Shown: one piece after another, positions 1 to 4,463 of the stretch
How the letters are laid out: every line of letters starts with the position of its first letter
How positions within the stretch are numbered: position 1 is the first letter of the stretch
Source of the DNA: an uncultured Ruminococcus sp.
Lineage (GTDB): Bacteria; Bacillota; Clostridia; Oscillospirales; CAG-382
Direction of reading: 5' to 3'
Length of the DNA: 6,049 bases
NCBI GenBank assembly: GCA_902783535.1
Contig: CACZRJ010000059.1
Location: 1-6,049 of the forward strand
Program-made: the position numbers and the translations under genes
The notes under the pieces: model-generated
The model's database searches: none
The model's input: only the letters and a program-made list of their open reading frames with translations
Told to the model about the DNA's origin: nothing

Positions 1-606
1 ACGCACTGGTTTGACGAGAACAACGCATATGCCGACATTCACAGGCTGATCCCGTGGACGCTGGATTCATACAAATACGTGACGCTTTGCGACGAAAACC
101 AGATCATGGCGGAACTTCGCGTCGGAAAAGATTCCGAGAACGACCATCTGATCGTCATTCCGGACAGGAAGGTCGAGCGTCTTCTGATGAATCCGGACAA
201 GGAACAGCTGGAAACGGAGATCACTTTCGACGAAGAACGCGTCTTCGAATCCGAATTCAACGGCGCGCCGGTCAAAACCATCGAGGCGCCGGTCGAAGCC
301 GGCGAGGTGCTCGGGCACGCGACATTCCGCCTGAAAGGGGAAGTCGTCGCGACGGTGGACCTGATTTCGCGCGACAGTCTGACGACGAATTCGCTGCTGT
401 CCGGTCTGCAGTCCATCAAATCGTTCCTGTTCGGAAGCGAGGCGATGAGAAAGATCCTGATCGTCATTCTGGTCCTGATCGGGATCTGGGCCGTCCTCGC
501 TTTGGCCGTTTTTGTCATCCGCATCGTATTGCGCCGCAGGAGAAACAAGATCCGGTCGGGGCGGAAATCCGATCAGCTTCCTGATAAAGGGAAGAAACAA
601 ATGTGA
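1..606 (+). CDS. D-alanyl-D-alanine carboxypeptidase (peptidase S11, DacF/PBP5-like), C-terminal part, 5' truncated
   Basis: The frame is open from base 1 to the TGA at 604-606 and gives 201 residues with no start of its own, so the gene begins upstream of the window. The visible part fits the region after the penicillin-binding domain in family S11: a beta-rich stretch ending in TIEAPVEAGEVLG (window residues 93-105) and FRLKGEVVATVDLISRD, which matches the usual 'APi..G..vG...' pattern of the PBP5 C-terminal domain. A hydrophobic helix follows at about 152-173, then RRRRNK (178-183) and a short basic tail. By the positive-inside rule this is a membrane anchor with a cytoplasmic C-terminus. 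Family members remove the terminal D-Ala from peptidoglycan stem peptides outside the membrane. The SxxK, SxN and KTG motifs are not in the window, so activity cannot be judged. No clear terminator follows; about 120 bp separate it from secG. Membership of S11 is inferred from the C-terminal domain only. Confidence 0.75.
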   Translation, partial: THWFDENNAYADIHRLIPWTLDSYKYVTLCDENQIMAELRVGKDSENDHLIVIPDRKVERLLMNPDKEQLETEITFDEERVFESEFNGAPVKTIEAPVEAGEVLGHATFRLKGEVVATVDLISRDSLTTNSLLSGLQSIKSFLFGSEAMRKILIVILVLIGIWAVLALAVFVIRIVLRRRRNKIRSGRKSDQLPDKGKKQM

Positions 607-643
607 ACAAAATGTGAATTTTCGGGGCTGAAAAAAATAACAC

Positions 644-672
644 TTGCAAATGAAATGCAATTGTGATAAAGT
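644..672 (+). promoter_or_regulatory. Candidate sigma-A-type promoter for secG
   Basis: TTGCAA (644-649) and TAAAGT (667-672) each match four of six bases of the -35 and -10 consensus at the ideal 17-nt spacing. GATAAA at 665-670, preceded by TG at 662-663, is an alternative extended -10. The region is AT-rich compared with the genes around it. A promoter here puts the transcript start near 679, which fits a secG start at 726 and not at the in-frame GTG at 663. The -35 box lies inside an inverted repeat TTGCA-N7-TGCAA (644-660), which could be an operator. Read by eye only. Confidence 0.45.
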
Positions 673-711
673 ATCTTGGAAATTTACCGAACAATATCGC
701 TACTGAAACCG

Positions 712-718
712 AAAGGAA
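712..718 (+). promoter_or_regulatory. Shine-Dalgarno that sets the secG start
   Basis: AAAGGAA stands 7 nt before the ATG at 726. The same frame is open back to a GTG at 663, but that codon has no such site and falls inside the candidate promoter. The ATG start also gives a SecG beginning directly with its first membrane helix. Confidence 0.7.
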
Positions 719-725
719 CCATCGA

Positions 726-1073
726 ATGAACGCACTCCAATATATCATCGGAAGCCTGATCCTTGTTCTTGCCGTCGGCCTGATCGTCATGATCATTCTG
801 CAGCAGGGCAAAAGAAAAGGACTCGAAAATGTCATCGGCGGAAATGCCGGGGGCAATTCATATCTGAACAAGACCGAAGCGGCCAAGAAGGGAAAGAAGT
901 TCGAAAAACTCACCATCTGGGTTGCCATCGTTTTTGTCGTCCTGGTCATCGGTCTGTACACCGTGACCGCAATCAACAAGAATCTCCAGTCGAAAGACAG
1001 CGGAACCTCTGCCGAAACGTCTGAAACGTCTGAAACGGCTGAGAGCTCCCAGACGGAAACGTCCGGAAGCTGA
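726..1073 (+). CDS. secG: Protein translocase subunit SecG
   Basis: SecG is the small accessory subunit of the SecYEG channel in the cytoplasmic membrane, where it assists SecA-driven export. The 115-residue product has the family layout: a first membrane helix (about residues 6-25), the hallmark LQQGK (25-29), a glycine/asparagine-rich cytoplasmic loop (GGNAGGNSYLNKTEAAKKGKK, about 38-58) and a second membrane helix (about 62-82). The ATG at 726 is chosen over the in-frame GTG at 663 because of its Shine-Dalgarno and because the longer form would add 21 polar residues before helix 1. After helix 2 comes a tail of about 30 residues made almost only of Ser, Thr, Glu, Ala and Gly (SAETSETSETAESS). 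With the known N-out/C-out topology of SecG the tail would face outside; it makes the protein longer than the usual 70-80 residues. The gene stands alone between its promoter and a terminator; in many Bacillota secG is followed by rnr and smpB, which is not the case here. Confidence 0.93.
   Translation: MNALQYIIGSLILVLAVGLIVMIILQQGKRKGLENVIGGNAGGNSYLNKTEAAKKGKKFEKLTIWVAIVFVVLVIGLYTVTAINKNLQSKDSGTSAETSETSETAESSQTETSGS
1011..1037 (+). repeat. 9-bp tandem repeat in the secG tail
   Basis: Three consecutive 9-bp units read GCCGAAACG, TCTGAAACG, TCTGAAACG; the last two are identical, and GCTGAG continues the pattern partly. Each unit encodes (A/S)-E-T, so copy-number change would lengthen or shorten the SecG tail without a frameshift. 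Confidence 0.8.
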
Positions 1074-1076
1074 GCC

Positions 1077-1106
1077 GCCGATCTGCATCGAAAACAGAAG
1101 ATCGGC
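1077..1106 (+). other. Inverted repeat (RNA hairpin) just after secG
   Basis: GCCGATCT (1077-1084) and AGATCGGC (1099-1106) are perfect 8-bp complements around a 14-nt A-rich loop, starting 3 nt after the secG stop. No T run follows, so it is not a terminator by itself; it may protect the 3' end upstream of the true terminator at 1135. Confidence 0.5.
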
Positions 1107-1134
1107 TCCGCGTTTGCTTTTGCCAGAAATTAAC

Positions 1135-1163
1135 AAAAGAGGCTGGGTTTCAGCCTCTTTTTT
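1135..1163. terminator. Bidirectional rho-independent terminator between secG and murA
   Basis: AAAAGAGGCTG (1135-1145) pairs perfectly with CAGCCTCTTTT (1151-1161), an 11-bp stem with a GGTTT loop. On the plus strand it runs into six Ts (1158-1163), a classic terminator for secG. On the minus strand the complement of the leading A tract gives TTTTG then TTAATTT, a usable terminator for murA, whose stop codon lies 16 bp away. The convergent arrangement makes a shared terminator expected. Confidence 0.9.
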
Positions 1164-1178
1164 CAAAAGATAATGGGA

Positions 1179-2468
1179 TCAGATCCCGTCCGGAAGCTGC
1201 ACGAGCCGGATGTCGGCACCGACAGCGTCAAGTTTTTCGACGATGTGCTCGTATCCTCTCAGGATGTGATGGATGTCGTCGATCACCGTCGTCCCGGGTG
1301 TGCACAGCGCGGCGATGACCATGGCCGCACCGGCGCGGAGGTCGACCGCGCGGACGTTCGCAGCGCGCAGGCTCGGAATACCCGTGATCACCGCGTCGCT
1401 TCCCGAAACCGTGATTTGAGCGCCCATTCTCACCAGTTCCGGGATATACTGGAACCGGTTCGCCCAGACGGATTCGGTCAGCCTGCTCTCTCCGTCCGCG
1501 AGACACAGCAGGACCGCGAACTGAGGATTCATGTCCGTCGGGAAACCCGGATAAAACGTCGTTTTGACGCGGATGGGGAAAAGCGGCTTGTCGTCGCTTT
1601 CCGGAGAAAGGACGCGAACGTAATCGTCTCCTTCCTCGACCGAGACGCCCATTTCCTGGAGCTTCGCCGTAATGGATTCCAGGTGGCGCGGGATGACATT
1701 CGAAACGGTCATCGTGCTTCTTGTCGCGGCGGCGGCGACCATGTAGGTGCCCGCCTCGATCATATCGGGGATGATCGCGTAGGAGCAGCCGTGCAGGGCC
1801 TCGACGCCGAAGATCTTGATGGTCGGCGTTCCTGCGCCGTAGATTTCGGCACCGCAGCTGTTCAGGAAGTTCGCGACGTCGACGATATGAGGCTCTCTTG
1901 CGGCGTTGTCGATCACTGTCGTTCCTTCCGCCATGCAGGCGGCGAGCATGATATTGATCGTGGCGCCGACAGAAGGAACGTCCAGGTAGATGGAGCTGGC
2001 GGCCAGATTGCCTTTGCTTTCGCAAATGATCCTTCCGGAGTCCTTGTCTTCTACGACGGAAGCGCCGAGCGCGCGGAATCCTTTCACATGCTGGTCGATC
2101 GGCCGTGCGCCGAAATCGCACCCGCCCGGGAATCCCGTTTCCGCTCTGTGAAACCTGCCGAGTCCCGCGCCCAGAAGATAGTAAGAGGACCGGAGCTTTG
2201 CCGAAAAGGAAGACTCGATGTTCGCTTCTTTGACGTAGCGCGTATCAATTTCATAGGTGTGCGGACCCTTGTAGGCGACGACGGCTCCGATTTTTGTCAG
2301 AATACTCGCGGCATTGCTGATGTCCGCGGCGTCCGGAACATTCTCGATCGTGCACACGTCCCCAGTAAGGAGCGTCGCAAAAAAAATCGGATCGGCAGCG
2401 TTTTTCATTCCGCCGACCTCAATTGTACCGGACAGCTTCCGGCCTCCGGTAATATACAGTTTTTCCAT
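1179..2468 (-). CDS. murA: UDP-N-acetylglucosamine 1-carboxyvinyltransferase (MurA)
   Basis: MurA transfers enolpyruvate from phosphoenolpyruvate to UDP-GlcNAc in the cytoplasm, the first committed step of peptidoglycan synthesis. The 429-residue product is of normal family length and collinear with E. coli MurA. Catalytic or binding residues can be placed: Lys22-Asn23 in GGMKNAADP, Arg93 in KLRSSYY, the loop PGGCDFGARP with Cys117 (E. coli Cys115, the fosfomycin target) and Arg122, Asp312 in GFPTDMNPQF, Arg378 in VDLRAG and Arg404 in HILRGYEHI. The Cys implies the fosfomycin-sensitive type. The frame is open upstream to an ATG at 2561, but the ATG at 2468 is chosen: it has GGAGG 4 nt before it, the protein then starts with the usual MEKLYITGG, and a strong promoter lies between the two. 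Bacillota often carry two MurA paralogues; which one this is cannot be told. Slightly odd are Met21 where Ala is usual and Asp26 where E. coli has Leu. The gene is monocistronic here, divergent from the RNase J gene. Confidence 0.96.
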   Translation of the reverse strand: MEKLYITGGRKLSGTIEVGGMKNAADPIFFATLLTGDVCTIENVPDAADISNAASILTKIGAVVAYKGPHTYEIDTRYVKEANIESSFSAKLRSSYYLLGAGLGRFHRAETGFPGGCDFGARPIDQHVKGFRALGASVVEDKDSGRIICESKGNLAASSIYLDVPSVGATINIMLAACMAEGTTVIDNAAREPHIVDVANFLNSCGAEIYGAGTPTIKIFGVEALHGCSYAIIPDMIEAGTYMVAAAATRSTMTVSNVIPRHLESITAKLQEMGVSVEEGDDYVRVLSPESDDKPLFPIRVKTTFYPGFPTDMNPQFAVLLCLADGESRLTESVWANRFQYIPELVRMGAQITVSGSDAVITGIPSLRAANVRAVDLRAGAAMVIAALCTPGTTVIDDIHHILRGYEHIVEKLDAVGADIRLVQLPDGI

Positions 2469-2472
2469 AATC

Positions 2473-2477
2473 CCTCC
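2473..2477 (-). promoter_or_regulatory. Shine-Dalgarno that sets the murA start
   Basis: On the minus strand GGAGG is followed by GATT and the ATG at 2468-2466. The 4-nt gap is short, but the match is strong and no other start nearby has one. It lies 3 nt after the T run of the leader hairpin, so folding or termination there would bear directly on MurA output. Confidence 0.75.
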
Positions 2478-2480
2478 GGG

Positions 2481-2505
2481 AAAAAGAGCGCGGGTGTTCC
2501 CGCTC
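2481..2505 (-). promoter_or_regulatory. Hairpin plus T5 in the murA 5' leader (attenuator-like or 5' stabilising)
   Basis: On the minus strand GAGCG (2505-2501) pairs with CGCTC (2490-2486). The stem continues with GG/CC across one bulged base, giving seven pairs around a loop of about 5 nt. Five Ts (2485-2481) follow at once, then the murA ribosome site. If transcription begins near 2510, the hairpin starts about 5 nt into the mRNA. The shape is that of an intrinsic terminator, but the stem is short and bulged and very near the transcript start. A 5' stem that slows decay is an equal or better reading. Confidence 0.45.
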
Positions 2506-2516
2506 GTTCCTGGTCC

Positions 2517-2545
2517 ATCATAGCGAATTTTTTGGAGATTGTCAA
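2517..2545 (-). promoter_or_regulatory. Strong sigma-A-type promoter for murA
   Basis: Read on the minus strand, TTGACA (2545-2540) is a perfect -35 and TATGAT (2522-2517) matches five of six -10 bases, with exactly 17 nt between them. The predicted transcript start is near 2510, giving a leader of about 42 nt. The site also rules out the upstream ATG at 2561 as the murA start, since that codon would not be transcribed. Confidence 0.88.
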
Positions 2546-2683
2546 TAGGCAAGTCTTTCATCGTTCCGGCGCGTCGTCCCGGAATGCGGAAGGACGGATA
2601 TTTTGCCGCCCGGCCCCGGCGCGCACAGAAAGGAGAAAAAGCCCGTTAAACCGGCGAAAACCGGCGAAAGGCTGTAACAAATC
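2546..2683 (+). other. Leader/control region upstream of the RNase J gene; no clear promoter
   Basis: This non-coding stretch must hold the RNase J promoter, if the gene has its own, but no good match is seen. TTGGAG (2532-2537) with TTTCAT (2556-2561) at 18 nt is the best weak candidate and overlaps the murA promoter. TTCCGG (2564-2569) and CCGGAA (2579-2584) form a 6-bp hairpin with a 9-nt loop. A strong ribosome-site-like AAAGGAG at 2629-2635 has no ATG, GTG or TTG at a usable distance downstream. No small ORF with a start and ribosome site is apparent. Confidence 0.4.
2651..2670 (+). repeat. 10-bp tandem duplication in the RNase J leader
   Basis: CCGGCGAAAA and CCGGCGAAAG lie head to tail, differing only in the last base. 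The second copy carries the GAAAGG that is the only possible ribosome site for the RNase J start at 2684. Confidence 0.75.
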
Positions 2684-4408
2684 ATGAAGAAAAAAGAACG
2701 CATCGAATCTGTTTCCGAAGAGCCGGGAACAGAGCTGAAAAGAATAAAGAAATCCCCGGTCAAAATACTTCCTCTCGGAGGTCTCGACCGGATCGGAATG
2801 AACTGCACGCTGTTTGAATACGAAGACGAGATCATTGTCGTCGACGCGGGAATCGCTTTTCCGCAGGAGGACATGCCCGGCGTGGACGTGATCGTGCCGG
2901 ATTTCTCATATCTCGAGGAGAACAGGGAAAAGGTCAGGGCGCTGATCCTGACGCACGGACATGAAGACCATATCGGAGCAGTTCCCTATTTGCTGAGCAA
3001 AGTCATGTGCGACGTCTACGGGACGCGTCTGACGCTCGGGATCGTCGAAGGGAAACTGGACGAATTCGATCTCGACACCGACGGGCATCTGTATGAGGTG
3101 TCCGCCGGCGAGACGGTCGTTTTCCGTCATTTCGAAGTCGAGTTCATTCACGTGAACCACTCCATGCCGGATTCCGCAGCGCTCTGCATCCGGACGCCGC
3201 ACGGAACCGTCATCATGACGGGAGACTTCAAGATCGACCACACCCCGATCGGGACCACGCCGATCGATCTGCCGAGATTCGCGGAACTCGGACGGGAAGG
3301 CGTCAGGCTCCTGATGGCGGATAGCACCAATGTCGAACGTCCGGGATATACGCCGAGCGACGGCACGCTGACCCATTCGTTCGACAGAATTTTCGCGGAA
3401 ACGTCAAAACGGATCATCTTTTCCACGTTCGCTTCGAACGTTCACAGGATCCAGCAGATCCTCGACGCGTCGGACAAATGGGGGAGGAAGGTCGCGGTCA
3501 CCGGAAGAAGCATGCAGAATGTGATCACTGCCGCCTATCAGCTCGGGTACCTCGACATCCCCGACGGCGTCATGATCGACATCACGGACGCGAAGCATTT
3601 CCGGCCGAAGGAGCTGACGATCCTGACGACCGGAACACAGGGAGAGCCCATGAGCGCGCTTCACCGCATGGCGTTCGGATCGCATTCGCAGATCTCGCTC
3701 GGTCCGGAGGATCTCGTGATCCTCTCGGCTTCCTGCATTCCCGGAAACGAGCGGTTCGTGAACCGGATCATCAACGAACTGTACAGGAAGAATGTCTCCG
3801 TGATCACGGACAAGACGGACGACGTCCACGTGTCGGGACACGCATGCCGGGAGGAACTGAAACTGATGCACAGCATCATATGCGCTGAAAACTTCGTTCC
3901 GGTTCACGGCGAATACAGGCATCTCGCGCAGCATGCGCAGCTTGCCAAAGACCTCGGGATGACGTCTTCCCATATCCTGCTGCCGGAGATCGGGCGGTTC
4001 ATTCTGCTGGACGCGGCCGGCATCCATCAGGGCAGCCAGGTGGAGATGTACCCCGTCATGATCGATTCCGGGATCGGGAACGGGCTGCAGACCGCGGTTC
4101 TGACCGAGCGCCGGAAGCTGGCGGAAACCGGGATCATCGCTGCATTCTGCTGTCTGGACGTCGAGCGCGAGATCATCGTCAGACCCGAACTGATCACAAA
4201 AGGTTTCGTTTTTGAAAAAGACAATGCGGAACTGATCAGATACCTGACCGACCGCGCCGAAGACGCTGTCGTTGAGTGTCTGGAGGACGGAGAAACGGAT
4301 GAACGCGTTTTTGAAAAGCGGATGAAAGACGCCCTGTCTTCCGCCGCTTATGAGAAAACCAAGCGCAAACCGATCATCGTAACGAAAATGAGCTTCCTTT
4401 CCGACTGA
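2684..4408 (+). CDS. rnj: Ribonuclease J (metallo-beta-lactamase/beta-CASP endo- and 5'-exonuclease)
   Basis: RNase J cuts RNA internally and degrades it 5' to 3' in the cytoplasm, acting in mRNA decay and rRNA/tRNA maturation in Bacillota. The 574-residue product aligns by eye with B. subtilis RNase J1 along its whole length. The metal site is complete: HGHEDH (91-96), His159 in VNHSMPD, Asp181 in TGDFK and His408 in PVHGEYR. Beta-CASP features follow: DSTN (213-216), FSTFASNVHR (246-255), GRSMQNV (274-280), TGTQGEPMSAL (316-326) and the phosphate-pocket HVSGHA (382-387). The C-terminal domain carries DSGIGNG (461-467), ITKGFVF (504-510) and a YEKTKRKPII ending close to that of RNase J1. The start is the first ATG after an in-frame TAA (2675-2677). 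It adds about 20 charged residues before the usual opening (KILPLGGLDRIGMN), and the only ribosome site, GAAAGG at 2666-2671, is a distant 12 nt away. It lies upstream of and probably in one transcript with the ABC gene. J1 or J2 identity cannot be decided. Confidence 0.96.
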   Translation: MKKKERIESVSEEPGTELKRIKKSPVKILPLGGLDRIGMNCTLFEYEDEIIVVDAGIAFPQEDMPGVDVIVPDFSYLEENREKVRALILTHGHEDHIGAVPYLLSKVMCDVYGTRLTLGIVEGKLDEFDLDTDGHLYEVSAGETVVFRHFEVEFIHVNHSMPDSAALCIRTPHGTVIMTGDFKIDHTPIGTTPIDLPRFAELGREGVRLLMADSTNVERPGYTPSDGTLTHSFDRIFAETSKRIIFSTFASNVHRIQQILDASDKWGRKVAVTGRSMQNVITAAYQLGYLDIPDGVMIDITDAKHFRPKELTILTTGTQGEPMSALHRMAFGSHSQISLGPEDLVILSASCIPGNERFVNRIINELYRKNVSVITDKTDDVHVSGHACREELKLMHSIICAENFVPVHGEYRHLAQHAQLAKDLGMTSSHILLPEIGRFILLDAAGIHQGSQVEMYPVMIDSGIGNGLQTAVLTERRKLAETGIIAAFCCLDVEREIIVRPELITKGFVFEKDNAELIRYLTDRAEDAVVECLEDGETDERVFEKRMKDALSSAAYEKTKRKPIIVTKMSFLSD

Positions 4409-4449
4409 CCGGGAAGAAAGAACCGCTGACCGGGGGCTGCGGCCCGCAG
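4405..4449 (+). other. RNase J-ABC gene junction: direct repeat and small hairpin, no terminator
   Basis: CTGACCGGG occurs at 4405-4413, overlapping the RNase J stop codon, and again at 4426-4434, 21 bp apart. CTGCG (4437-4441) and CGCAG (4445-4449) form a 5-bp stem with a 3-nt loop. No T run follows, so read-through into the next gene at 4464 is expected. The spacing supports an operon with the ABC gene. Confidence 0.5.
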
Positions 4450-4463
4450 GATCGGAGAAACAG

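Noticed and set aside
597..618. Direct repeat of about 11 bp (ACAAATGTGAA / ACAAAATGTGAA) over the carboxypeptidase stop codon
   Set aside because: It is short, imperfect and AT-rich, with no sign of a mobile-element end or attachment site nearby.
39..660. Overlapping open frames on both strands at the left end
   Set aside because: The open frame through 606 on the plus strand has a carboxypeptidase C-terminal domain and a membrane anchor; the others are low-complexity shadows.
663..725. GTG at 663 as the secG start
   Set aside because: It lies within the candidate promoter and lacks a ribosome site, and it would place 21 polar residues before helix 1; the ATG at 726 has AAAGGAA 7 nt upstream.
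2469..2561. Upstream in-frame ATG at 2561 as a murA start (31 extra residues)
   Set aside because: It lies upstream of the TATGAT box and predicted transcript start, has no ribosome site, and the extra residues are not part of the MurA fold.
1173..2687. Long plus-strand open frame (504 codons) opposite murA
   Set aside because: It is an antisense shadow of a fully recognisable murA; the translation is rich in Arg, Asp and Gly with no domain, and it crosses the murA promoter and leader.
4434..4449. GC-rich hairpin before the ABC gene as a terminator of RNase J
   Set aside because: The stem is only 5 bp with a 3-nt loop, and GATCGGAG follows it with no T run.
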